NCBI GenBank assembly: GCA_036399835.1
Contig: DASWMI010000101.1
Span: 1 to 16,991, forward strand
Direction of reading: 5' to 3'
Source of the DNA: DASYML01 sp036399835
Lineage (GTDB): Bacteria > Acidobacteriota > Blastocatellia > Pyrinomonadales > Pyrinomonadaceae
DNA length: 16,991 bases
Shown: positions 1-7,071 of the stretch, in pieces
How the letters are laid out: each line of letters opens with the position of its first letter
Position numbering within the stretch: the first letter of the stretch is position 1
Program-made: the position numbers and the translations under genes
Notes under the pieces: model-generated
Databases searched by the model: none
The model's input: only the letters and a program-made list of their open reading frames with translations
What the model was told of the DNA's origin: nothing

Positions 1-217
1 CGTTGACGAACGTGCCGTTCTGCGAGCCGCAATCGGAGATGTGGACCAATCCGTCGAAGCTCTCGATGATGGCGTGGCGGCGCGAAAGGTTGGTGTCGTC
101 GATAAAGAGGTCGTTTTCCGGCAGGCGGCCAATGGTGAAGCGGCTCGAATTGATATTGACGCGGCGCTCCTGCCCCGTCTGCTCGTCGTAAAGTGTGAGT
201 GTGACCGCTGTTTGCAT
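1..217 (-). CDS. FHA-domain protein, N-terminal part (runs off the left edge)
   Basis: Only the first 72 codons are in the window; the gene continues past position 1. Translation from the ATG at 217-215 gives a protein that enters an FHA fold at once. Visible are the GR pair at residues 30-31, SRRH at 45-48 and NGT at 67-69. These are the conserved FHA phosphothreonine-binding residues, so the domain should bind pThr peptides in the cytoplasm. It lies 52 bases downstream of the FHA-transglycosylase gene on the same strand and is probably the last visible member of that operon. It resembles the FHA domains of the two genes before it, suggesting tandem duplication. Whether it also carries a membrane helix and an envelope domain cannot be seen. 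No strong Shine-Dalgarno precedes it. The FHA call is firm; the full protein is unknown. Confidence 0.87.
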   Translation of the reverse strand, partial: MQTAVTLTLYDEQTGQERRVNINSSRFTIGRLPENDLFIDDTNLSRRHAIIESFDGLVHISDCGSQNGTFVN

Positions 218-269
218 GACCTGGGAAAGACTAACTACGAGTCTGCTTTGGCCTTTATTTCCGCGATGC

Positions 270-1697
270 TTATTGCGTATAGGTCGAGAGCGGCTCCATC
301 TCTACGCCAAAGACTCTGGGGTTTTCTCCGACGATGGCGGCGGCGAAAAACTTTGGCACATACTTGATATTCTCCTTCTGAAACTGGTCGCTCATCATGT
401 CCGCGTTGGCGACTAAGGTCCAGAAGCTGCGCTCAGGGTTCTCGCTGTTGCGCACCGATTCAAGCGCGCGGGCTAGATTACCGCTGAGGCCGCCTTCGCC
501 GCTATTGTAGCTGGCAATCGAGAGCGGCACGCTCAGTGGACCAGTGCCGTATCTGCCGATGAGCGCCTTCATGTAAGCAGCGGCGGCGGGCGCGGCCTTC
601 TCTGGAATACAGCGTTCCTCCGGCTCTATCACTTGCAGGCCGTAAGTCCTGGCCGTCGCGCGCGTAAATTGAAACATCCCTTTTGGTCCGGTCGGACTCG
701 TCAGGCAGACGCAATATTCCGATTCGATCATCGCCAGATACAAACCTATGACGGGCGAGAGTCCCTTCTGGTTAAAAGCTCGGTTGATGAAGGGCGCGCT
801 TTGGCTGGCGCGCGTGAGCGTCGTGTTGAGGCTCTGCCCGAAGCGGCAGCCTTCGGATGGACCAAGACGTGCGCGGCTAAAGTAAGCATCCACGTTGGCC
901 TTGATGCGGCTGAGGGCTTCGGGCGTAAACTGGTTGCCGTCGCGATTGCCTATCCGTCGAGCGATATGCTGCGCCTCTTCGGCAACAAACCTGGTCCGCT
1001 CTTCCGGTGTCATCGTCGCATAGCGTTTGCCGGAGGAGACTATATTCTTGGCGCGCTCGGAGGCAGTCTGCGAGGTTTCCGTGTCGGAGAGCACAAAGTC
1101 TGTCGGCGCGGGCGAAGGGGAAGCCCCGTTGTTGCCATCTGCCGTGTTCGTTGAAGAGTTAATCCCCGTCTCTTTGTTGTCATTGGCCCGCCCGCGATTC
1201 CGCGAGATGCGCGGCCCGTCGTCTTCATCATCGTCCGGTGCGCCACTGCGCGAAGCATAAGAGACGATGACGACCGCCGCCAGCACGACCACCAGGAGGC
1301 CCACACCGGCGGCAATCAAGGGCAACTGCCATGAGCCGTTGCCCTGTCCTGTCGCGGCTTTTAAGGCAGAGGGCGAGGCTGAGGCGCTCGCTCGTGGACC
1401 AATCGTGAGGCGTATGCTGGTCGCGTTGCCGAGAGTGATTTCATCCGCGTCCTTGAGCGGCGTGCCGACTGGCGGGACTGGCTGGCCGTTGACGTATGTT
1501 CCGTTGGTCGAAGCCTCATCGAGAATCCAGACGCGCTCGCCCTCTCTATGAATCGTGGCGTGGAGGCGCGAGAGACCTTCATCATTAATAGTGAGCGAAG
1601 TCTTCTCGCCGCCGCGACCTATGCTCAGATGATTGTCCGTGAGCGGAACTTCGCGCGTTCCGTCCGCAGAGTAAATCGTGAGCGTGACATCAATCAT
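270..1697 (-). CDS. FHA - transmembrane - lytic transglycosylase-like protein
   Basis: Predicted single-pass inner-membrane protein of 475 residues. Residues 1-100 are an FHA domain (GR 27-28, SRLH 43-46, NGT 65-67). A hydrophobic helix spans about 125-147. An acidic, Ser/Asn-rich linker runs to about 215. Residues 260-475 resemble an SLT/MltD-type lytic transglycosylase: MIES at 323-326 offers E325 as the catalytic Glu, followed by GPKGMFQF at 337-344 and ASYNSG at 395-400. Enzymes of this fold cleave the MurNAc-GlcNAc bond of peptidoglycan. The inferred topology puts the FHA in the cytoplasm and the enzyme in the periplasm, so a phosphorylated partner could position or gate cell-wall cleavage. 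The start follows the stop of the upstream gene by 5 bases, with AAGAG overlapping that stop, suggesting translational coupling. Four cysteines (284, 329, 331, 363) may form disulfides. Domain calls are good; activity is inferred. Confidence 0.88.
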   Translation of the reverse strand: MIDVTLTIYSADGTREVPLTDNHLSIGRGGEKTSLTINDEGLSRLHATIHREGERVWILDEASTNGTYVNGQPVPPVGTPLKDADEITLGNATSIRLTIGPRASASASPSALKAATGQGNGSWQLPLIAAGVGLLVVVLAAVVIVSYASRSGAPDDDEDDGPRISRNRGRANDNKETGINSSTNTADGNNGASPSPAPTDFVLSDTETSQTASERAKNIVSSGKRYATMTPEERTRFVAEEAQHIARRIGNRDGNQFTPEALSRIKANVDAYFSRARLGPSEGCRFGQSLNTTLTRASQSAPFINRAFNQKGLSPVIGLYLAMIESEYCVCLTSPTGPKGMFQFTRATARTYGLQVIEPEERCIPEKAAPAAAAYMKALIGRYGTGPLSVPLSIASYNSGEGGLSGNLARALESVRNSENPERSFWTLVANADMMSDQFQKENIKYVPKFFAAAIVGENPRVFGVEMEPLSTYTQ

Positions 1698-1702
1698 GAC
1701 TC

Positions 1703-3343
1703 TTACTTTTTGGGATACAGGTTGGACAATGGCTTGTCGCGGCTGAGGCCGAACTTCTGCGGGTTTTCACAGACGATGCCAGCGGCGAAAAAGCGTACCA
1801 CACGATCTCTTTGCTCCGGCGATTTTAGCACGTTCCAGAAATCGCGGCGATCAACGGGAAGCTGGTCGCGAAACTGCGCGGCCTCCTTCGGCGGCAGGCT
1901 AAAGCAGGCCACAGCGTAGAGGAAATCGCCAGCGAAGATGTCAACTTCGAGAAACTTGATGTAGCTCGAAGCGACGAGGGCAGAGCATTTCTGGTCCGGG
2001 TCGGCGAGCGTCTGTGTCCCGCAACGACCGATGTAGCCTGTCGTCTGCGCCAGAGAGGGTTGTATCAGCCAGAGGCCCTGCGGCTCGTCGCCGCTCGCGA
2101 TGCCGGTCACGATGCCTGTCGTCGTTCTCTTGCGCGTGAGCGAGAACCCGGTGCGGCTCATCGCCATGACATAGCCGAGCGGCGCTTCGATGCCCTGTTC
2201 GCCGACGAAGGAATCGTTAATCACATCGCGGTAGACGCGCGCCCGCTCATAGTAGCCTTCGCTCAGGTAATCAGAGGTGCGCGCCTGGACCTGCTTGAGA
2301 AACTCGTTATCATAAATGTAATCGCCCTTGACGGAAATCTGTCGCGCCAGCTTGATGCTCATCTCCTTGATGTCGAAGATGCTGGCGGACAGGCCCGCGC
2401 CCGATTGAGTCTGCGCTGGTCCATCCGCGCCGGATTGTTGAGACGGGTCGCTGGCGGCGTCGGGCGGCGTTCCCTTATCGCCCGCCTCGAAAGCGAGCAG
2501 GACGGTTTCAGTTTGCAGCTTTCGATTACCGTCCTCGTCTTCGACCGTGACGGAGAGGATGTGGCTGCCGCCGCTCAGGTTCTCAATCTTCGATGGGTCC
2601 AGGATGACATCGTAGGGAGCTGTTTCGGCGCTGGCTATCTTCTCGCCGTCAAGCTGGAAGATGACCCTATCAATGCAGGCTGTCTCTTCGGCTTCGACGC
2701 GCACGGGAACAGGGCCGCGTATGGTCGCGCCCGCTTGCGGGCTGATGATGCGAACCGTCGCATCGCAGCCGCCGGAGAATTTGTAGACGAGGATGAGTGC
2801 CACGACTGCGACTAAGAGTAGCGCGCCGCCGATGGCCGCGAACAACATGACGGGCGAGAGACCACCGGACTGCGGCTGGACCACTGCGGCGGCGGCGGGC
2901 GTTTGAGTCGCGGAGACCGAAGGAGCGGAGATTGAAGGCGCAGAGAATGAGGGGGCTGCTGCGGCTGAAGTGGAAACAGCGCCCGGGTCGGGCGAGTCGA
3001 AATCGGATTGAGCCTGGCCTGGTCCAACAGCGCCTTGCGCTCCTGCGCCGAGACGAAATTCTATCGTGCTCGTGCCGCCCAGATTGATGAGGTCGCCGTC
3101 CTCCAGCCGTCGCTCGTTTCCAAGCGGCGCGCCGTTGATGGTCGTGCCGTTGGCGCTGCCGAGGTCTGTCAGCCAGAACTCGCCTGCGCGCGCCTGTATG
3201 ATGGCATGATAACGCGAGACGTTTGTGTCTCCGTCAAGGCTGACGGGATTGTCCTGCGCGCGACCGATGGAGACACTCCCGCCCGCAATGTGCATCGTTC
3301 GCGTGGGCTGTCCGGGCTGGTTGATGACGAGCGTCGCAGACAT
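1703..3343 (-). CDS. FHA - transmembrane - Ig-like - degenerate transglycosylase-like protein
   Basis: 546 residues. Order: FHA domain 1-98 (GR 27-28, SRYH 43-46, NGT 65-67), Ser/Ala/Pro-rich linker, membrane helix about 163-187, a bacterial Ig-like domain about 193-286, a low-complexity linker, and a C-terminal region about 340-546. That last region aligns with the transglycosylase end of the next gene. Both share a closing pattern of FFAA, IV, ENP, FG and PLS, and PQGLW at 421-425 matches PKGMF. At the catalytic position the neighbour has MIES but this protein has MSRT, so Glu becomes R397. The AxYN motif is also replaced (ACFS, 479-482), and there are about 11 extra residues before the PQG segment. 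It is therefore probably a non-enzymatic, peptidoglycan- or partner-binding paralogue. It sits 5 bases ahead of the neighbour, and the two likely work as a pair. No clear Shine-Dalgarno is seen. Confidence 0.85.
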   Translation of the reverse strand: MSATLVINQPGQPTRTMHIAGGSVSIGRAQDNPVSLDGDTNVSRYHAIIQARAGEFWLTDLGSANGTTINGAPLGNERRLEDGDLINLGGTSTIEFRLGAGAQGAVGPGQAQSDFDSPDPGAVSTSAAAAPSFSAPSISAPSVSATQTPAAAAVVQPQSGGLSPVMLFAAIGGALLLVAVVALILVYKFSGGCDATVRIISPQAGATIRGPVPVRVEAEETACIDRVIFQLDGEKIASAETAPYDVILDPSKIENLSGGSHILSVTVEDEDGNRKLQTETVLLAFEAGDKGTPPDAASDPSQQSGADGPAQTQSGAGLSASIFDIKEMSIKLARQISVKGDYIYDNEFLKQVQARTSDYLSEGYYERARVYRDVINDSFVGEQGIEAPLGYVMAMSRTGFSLTRKRTTTGIVTGIASGDEPQGLWLIQPSLAQTTGYIGRCGTQTLADPDQKCSALVASSYIKFLEVDIFAGDFLYAVACFSLPPKEAAQFRDQLPVDRRDFWNVLKSPEQRDRVVRFFAAGIVCENPQKFGLSRDKPLSNLYPKK

Positions 3344-3360
3344 CGAAGCTATGAGATGAT

Positions 3361-3416
3361 GAAAGATAAACGCGGCGACGATGAATGAACAGCTTTTACT
3401 TCATCGCCGCCGCGTT
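3361..3416 (-). terminator. Intra-operon hairpin with T-rich tail (possible attenuator)
   Basis: Arms at 3369-3385 and 3400-3416 pair over 17 positions with one non-Watson-Crick pair, which is G-U in the minus-strand transcript. The loop is 14 bases. Read on the minus strand, the GC-rich stem is followed by TTTATCTTT. It lies in the 91-base gap between the DUF4384 gene and the FHA-Ig gene, inside an otherwise tight co-directional run. No promoter is evident in the roughly 20 bases left before the next start codon. Partial termination or an mRNA-processing stem is more likely than a full operon end. Confidence 0.6.
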
Positions 3417-3434
3417 CATGCTTCATGCTTTCTT

Positions 3435-4220
3435 TTACTCTGCCTTGCTGAGCGGGACTCTGAGGATGATTTCCTCATTGTCTTTGGGATTACGGTTAGT
3501 CACCCAGACGGAGTATGGGCCGCCGGGAGTGTTCGATTTAAAGTTGCGAGGGCGGCTCGTCAAGATGTAATCGCTCGCCTTCACGTTCGACATATATTCG
3601 TCAATAATCTCTTTCTTGACGATGCCGCCCGCAGAGAGCGTCGTCGCGGCCTGGTTCGGGAGGTCCAGAATCAGGTCGCGGCTAAAGATGACGATGAAGA
3701 AATCCTTGCCGGGGTCGTTCGTCACCTTGTACCAGCAGTTATTTAGATTCCCATTGTCGCAGAATGACGAGGGCAAAACGAACTCGCGGTTTCTCGCCAC
3801 AAAATTCTGCCCGTCGTTGACGCGCGAGCTGGGAAAGAGAATCACGCCGTCCTGCCCCTCTTTCTGGTGAACGATATAGAGAAAGCCGTCCTGGTTGGCC
3901 GTCACGCCGAGTCTCAGCATGTCTCCGGCATGGACGGTCGTGGCCGGGTTAATCTCTGTCGCCGTGCCGTTTTCCCTGAGCTTGAGCAGGCGATACTGCA
4001 CGGTCAGCAATGGTGCGCGCTCAACTTTCGGACGGACGGCGACTTTCGGGCGCGGGCGATACTGTCGCCTGGGCTTGGCCTTGCGCTCGACCTGCTGCGG
4101 TTTGTCCCAGGTGGTAGAGCTTTCCTGCGCCAGCGCGGAGACTGGTCCAATGATGCCTGGAGCCAGCAGTGCTCCGGCGAGGGTTGCTGCCAGATAAAAG
4201 CTGTGATGTTTGATTCTCAT
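3435..4220 (-). CDS. Secreted DUF4384-domain protein
   Basis: 261 residues. A signal peptide is clear: basic MRIKHH start, hydrophobic core 9-29, and probable cleavage after ALA at 31. Residues 46-69 are rich in Arg, Lys and Pro, a basic stretch that could contact anionic wall polymers. The body about 95-155 matches DUF4384: a vHAGDxLRL strand, DGFLYIVHQ, VILFPSS and FVLPSS. Two cysteines at 154 and 162 could form a disulfide in the periplasm. DUF4384 has no settled biochemical role; it occurs in secreted or membrane proteins, often alongside Ser/Thr kinases and SUMF1-type proteins. The gene starts 23 bases after the PEGA/SUMF1-like gene and is surely in its transcript. A hairpin follows its stop. 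No enzyme function can be assigned. Confidence 0.82.
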   Translation of the reverse strand: MRIKHHSFYLAATLAGALLAPGIIGPVSALAQESSTTWDKPQQVERKAKPRRQYRPRPKVAVRPKVERAPLLTVQYRLLKLRENGTATEINPATTVHAGDMLRLGVTANQDGFLYIVHQKEGQDGVILFPSSRVNDGQNFVARNREFVLPSSFCDNGNLNNCWYKVTNDPGKDFFIVIFSRDLILDLPNQAATTLSAGGIVKKEIIDEYMSNVKASDYILTSRPRNFKSNTPGGPYSVWVTNRNPKDNEEIILRVPLSKAE

Positions 4221-4243
4221 TCTTTACTTTACCTCGAAAGCTG

Positions 4244-5482
4244 TTATTTGTTCTGCGAGCGTAGACGCTCTTGAAGCTTGGGGTCATCTGCCGAGATAGC
4301 GCAGCGAAAGCCTATCAGCCAGCTTCGCTCTCTCTTTTCCGCCGCGCTGAATTCCGGCGGCGCGTAGAACCTGCGCGTCGTCCGCGCATCATCCATCTCG
4401 GACTTGAAGTGTCCGCCGCGCACGACGCGATTGCTCGCGCCGAAGTTTGGATTAGAGGTCGTGTTGCCCTGGTAAGCCTGGAAATTCGAGCTGACCCATT
4501 CGAGCACGTTCCCGCTCATGTCATGGACGCCGTAGGCGCTTGCTCCCGTTGGATTCTGTCCCACGTTGGCAGGGTGGTCCGTGCCAATGTTGGCGCGGCC
4601 AGACTCTGCGCTCTCGCCCCAGGGCCACTGCCGTTTCTTCTCCGCGCCAGGCCCCCACGAAGCGGCCTTCTCCCATTCCTCTTCGGTCGGCAGACGCTTC
4701 GCGGCCCACTGGCAATAACCCGTCGCCTCGCTCCAGGAGACGCCGACGACGGGCATCTGCGGGTTGTTCAGATAGTTGTTGTCCCACCAGGGATTGCTGG
4801 GAGCCTTGCGCTTCGTCTCGCTGCTAAACTTCTTGTATTGCTCGTTGGTCACTTCAAACTTGTCTATGTAATAGTCCGGCAGCGTGACCTTGTGCGCGGG
4901 CGCTTCTTCCGGGTTGTGATTGTCGTCGCCCATGATGAACTCGCCGGCGGGGATGAGTATCATCGGCCCGTTGAGGTTAATCGGGTTGGGCAGCCCTTCG
5001 GGTTTCGCCTCGACGCTCGTTTGCGTGAGCGTCACGGGCAGACGCTTGGTCTCGCCATCCTTGCCCGTGACGGTCGTATTGAAATCCTCATAGCCAGTAT
5101 GCGAGACGCGCACCAGCCGCTTGCCCTGCTTTAAGTCAGGCACGCGGATCGTGCCGTCCGCCGAAGTGACGCCGCGCCGTATGTTATCCACAAAGACATC
5201 GCTACCGGGCGGCGCTCCGACGACGACCAGCGTAAAGCCCGGGCTGCCGAGCAGGAAATAGATGACGACGCCCGCAATCGCCAGCAAGAGTACGCCCGCG
5301 ACGATGCCCAGAATCCAGAACGGGAAGCCGCGCCTGGCCGGCTGCGAAGGCGGACCGGGAGGCGTGGGAGGCGGTGGCGGCTCGGTCGCAGGGGTGACGG
5401 GCGGCGGTGTCTCGCTCGGACGCACTAAGGGCGTCGTCGCGCCGAAGTCGCCCCTCAGAATATCTGTCTCTTTATCGCTCAT
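4244..5482 (-). CDS. PEGA-domain membrane protein with SUMF1 (FGE-sulfatase) domain
   Basis: 412 residues, first gene of the leftward operon. Residues 1-50 are Thr/Pro-rich and predicted cytoplasmic; a membrane helix spans 54-78; a PEGA-like beta domain covers about 84-152; a SUMF1/FGE-fold domain covers about 172-396. FGE-family marks are FEVTNEQY 209-216, PVVGVSW 244-250, RLPTEEEWE 263-271, DMSGNVLEWV 321-330, RVVRGG 352-357 and GFRC 391-394. True formylglycine-generating enzymes carry two active-site Cys shortly after the RGG motif. Here that stretch (RGGHFKSEMDD) has none, and no sulfatase gene is nearby. A binding or structural role in the periplasm is therefore more likely than formylglycine synthesis. 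The cytoplasmic TP-containing tail (for example TTP at 16-18) is a conceivable kinase target for the FHA proteins downstream. The start sits about 80 bases below a good promoter. Confidence 0.87.
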   Translation of the reverse strand: MSDKETDILRGDFGATTPLVRPSETPPPVTPATEPPPPPTPPGPPSQPARRGFPFWILGIVAGVLLLAIAGVVIYFLLGSPGFTLVVVGAPPGSDVFVDNIRRGVTSADGTIRVPDLKQGKRLVRVSHTGYEDFNTTVTGKDGETKRLPVTLTQTSVEAKPEGLPNPINLNGPMILIPAGEFIMGDDNHNPEEAPAHKVTLPDYYIDKFEVTNEQYKKFSSETKRKAPSNPWWDNNYLNNPQMPVVGVSWSEATGYCQWAAKRLPTEEEWEKAASWGPGAEKKRQWPWGESAESGRANIGTDHPANVGQNPTGASAYGVHDMSGNVLEWVSSNFQAYQGNTTSNPNFGASNRVVRGGHFKSEMDDARTTRRFYAPPEFSAAEKRERSWLIGFRCAISADDPKLQERLRSQNK

Positions 5483-5568
5483 CGTTTTCTTAAACGCTCA
5501 CACCGGACCAGAAGACAGCAATCCGGCGAGCCTGACGGGAAAGCCTGAAGACTTGGACTGACCCCGGC

Positions 5569-5597
5569 ATTATAGCGCAAAGGCTGCTCACTCTCAT
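5569..5597 (-). promoter_or_regulatory. Sigma-70-type promoter for the leftward FHA/SUMF1 operon
   Basis: On the minus strand a perfect TATAAT lies at 5574-5569. A 17-base spacer separates it from ATGAGA at 5597-5592, which matches 4 of 6 bases of TTGACA. Transcription would start near 5562, giving a leader of about 80 bases before the ATG at 5482. The position directly upstream of the operon supports the call. Confidence 0.6.
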
Positions 5598-5867
5598 AGA
5601 TAGCGATTCGTCTGCCACGCCTTTGAAGCATGGCTCACGCGCCCCGCGAAAAAAGAGAAACGCCGGACCAGCAGCGAGGAACGCGAAATGGAAAGCCTTT
5701 TGTCCATTGATTTATTGATTCACTGGTCCATCAATTCAATCATCCGACGAGACAAGCAATCGACGATTTAATCGCCTTTCACTTAGGGTTCACGCTCTGG
5801 CGTTCGGCGTTCGCGGTCGATCCCTCTCTTTTTCTGGCGTCAAAAGCGGTTTGTTTGCTAAAAGAGA

Positions 5868-5896
5868 TGGAAATTGGAGGCGATTGCTAGTATCTT
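5868..5896 (+). promoter_or_regulatory. Weak promoter candidate for the PKD/OmpA-like gene
   Basis: TGGAAA (5868-5873) and TATCTT (5891-5896) are 17 bases apart, each matching 4 of 6 consensus bases. The start point would fall about 60 bases before the ATG at 5966. This is a suggestion only; matches this weak arise by chance. Confidence 0.25.
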
Positions 5897-5965
5897 TACG
5901 ACGTAAACCCTCGGATTCAAACCCGGTAGCTTTTGAGAATTAGACGGCTCGCAAAGGAGTGACAG

Positions 5966-6976
5966 ATGCTTTCACGAAAGCGCTCTCTCGCATGTTTAAC
6001 CCTGCTGCTGCTCGCCATAGCAGGATTCCTGTATGCATCCCGAGAGGCGACGGCCCAGCAGAAGAAGAAAGAAAAGGTCATCGAATCGACGGGCCAATCG
6101 CCGACGCTGCAACTGACGGCCAGCGAGAATCAGATTAGCGGTTGCTCAGGAGAGGCCGCGCAGGTCCAGCTCAACGCGCGGGCCGTCTCGCCCGCGGGCA
6201 ATCCGATTCATTACAAGTGGAGCAGCAGCGGAGGCCGCATCGTCGGCGGCGACATCTCAAACCCGACCTGGGATTTGACGGGCGCGCGGCCCGGAGCTTA
6301 TCGCGCCATCGTCGAGATTGACAGCGGCACGGGAGCGCCCGGCGATAATTGCGTGGCCTTCTCTTCCGTCGCGGTTTACGTGCGCGAGTGCCCGCCGCCA
6401 ACCTGCCCGAACATCACCATCTATTGTCCGGGCAACGTCGCGCCGGGCCAGCCCATCACCTTTACGGCCAGCGTCGCAGGCGGCCCATCCAGCATCGCTC
6501 CCATCTACAACTGGAAAGTCTCAGGCGGGACGATCATCAGCGGGCAGGGGACGACCTCCATACAGGTTGACACAGCGGGACTCGCGGGCCAGTCCATCAC
6601 GGCCACGCTCGATGTCGGCGGCTATAACCTCGCTTGCAACGCCACCTGCACGGCGCAAGTCCCGACCCTCCCGCTCCTGCCGCGCAGGTTCGATACTTTC
6701 CCGCAGATTAGATTCAACGACGAGAAAGCGCGCCTGGACAATCTGGCGATACAGTTGCAGACAGAGCCTGATGCCAAAGGCTACATTATCGTCTACAGCG
6801 GACGCCGCGACCGTCCGGGCGCAGCCGTCGCACGCGCCAATCGCGCCAAAGACTATCTGGTCAACACGCGCCACATAGACGCTGCTCGCATCATCACCCT
6901 GACGGCAGGCCCGCGCGATATACAGGAAGTCGAACTCTGGATCGTCCCGCAGGGCGCGAGCGCACCCACGCCTTAG
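5966..6976 (+). CDS. Secreted protein with two PKD/Ig-like domains and an OmpA-like C-terminal domain
   Basis: 336 residues. The start is well supported: AAGGAG at 5954-5959 lies 6 bases before the ATG. A signal peptide covers 1-30 (basic MLSRKR, hydrophobic 9-23, cleavage likely after ATA). Two beta-sandwich PKD/Ig-like domains follow, about 46-140 (HYKWSSSGG) and about 147-231 (YNWKVSGG), with several cysteines that may form disulfides. Residues 240-330 look like a divergent OmpA C-terminal domain: RLDNLAIQLQ, GYIIVYSGRR, ARANRAKDYLVN, IDAARI and ELWIVP. OmpA-type domains bind peptidoglycan, so the protein could anchor to the wall on the outer side of the inner membrane. No outer-membrane barrel is present. 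The gene is alone on its strand and ends in a strong terminator. Its partner is unknown. Confidence 0.85.
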   Translation: MLSRKRSLACLTLLLLAIAGFLYASREATAQQKKKEKVIESTGQSPTLQLTASENQISGCSGEAAQVQLNARAVSPAGNPIHYKWSSSGGRIVGGDISNPTWDLTGARPGAYRAIVEIDSGTGAPGDNCVAFSSVAVYVRECPPPTCPNITIYCPGNVAPGQPITFTASVAGGPSSIAPIYNWKVSGGTIISGQGTTSIQVDTAGLAGQSITATLDVGGYNLACNATCTAQVPTLPLLPRRFDTFPQIRFNDEKARLDNLAIQLQTEPDAKGYIIVYSGRRDRPGAAVARANRAKDYLVNTRHIDAARIITLTAGPRDIQEVELWIVPQGASAPTP

Positions 6977-6994
6977 TCGAATCCTCAAAGAGAT

Positions 6995-7051
6995 AAAAAG
7001 AACAGACCGGCAAGGCTACTTCAGAGCTTTGCCGGTCTGTTCTTTTTTTTT
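6995..7051. terminator. Bidirectional intrinsic terminator between convergent genes
   Basis: Arms 6995-7016 and 7026-7047 pair over 22 positions with a single mismatch, enclosing a 9-base loop. The plus strand then runs into T's (7043-7051), and the left arm begins with A's, giving a T-run on the minus strand too. It therefore serves both the gene ending at 6976 and the one ending at 7072. Confidence 0.93.
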
Positions 7052-7071
7052 GAGCAAGGAAACGCGGATTT

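Larger units (their letters stand above)
5483..5965. other. Gene-free divergent spacer
   Basis: This 483-base stretch separates divergent genes, and I find no convincing coding region or RNA gene in it. It holds the leftward promoter above and a weak rightward promoter candidate. It also has a locally AT-rich patch at about 5701-5772, including an 11-base palindrome CGATTTAATCG at 5764-5774. TGGTCC or its complement occurs three times, at 5505, 5665 and 5724. A short tandem of GCGTTCG lies near 5800. Confidence 0.6.

Noticed and set aside
5868..5890. Sigma-54 promoter ahead of the gene at 5966
   Set aside because: TGG and TTGC elements occur, but the GG-to-GC distances are 8 or 15 bases instead of the required 10.
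5911..5930. T-loop-like GGATTCAAACCC suggesting a tRNA remnant
   Set aside because: The flanking bases do not form a T-arm stem and no other tRNA arms are present upstream.
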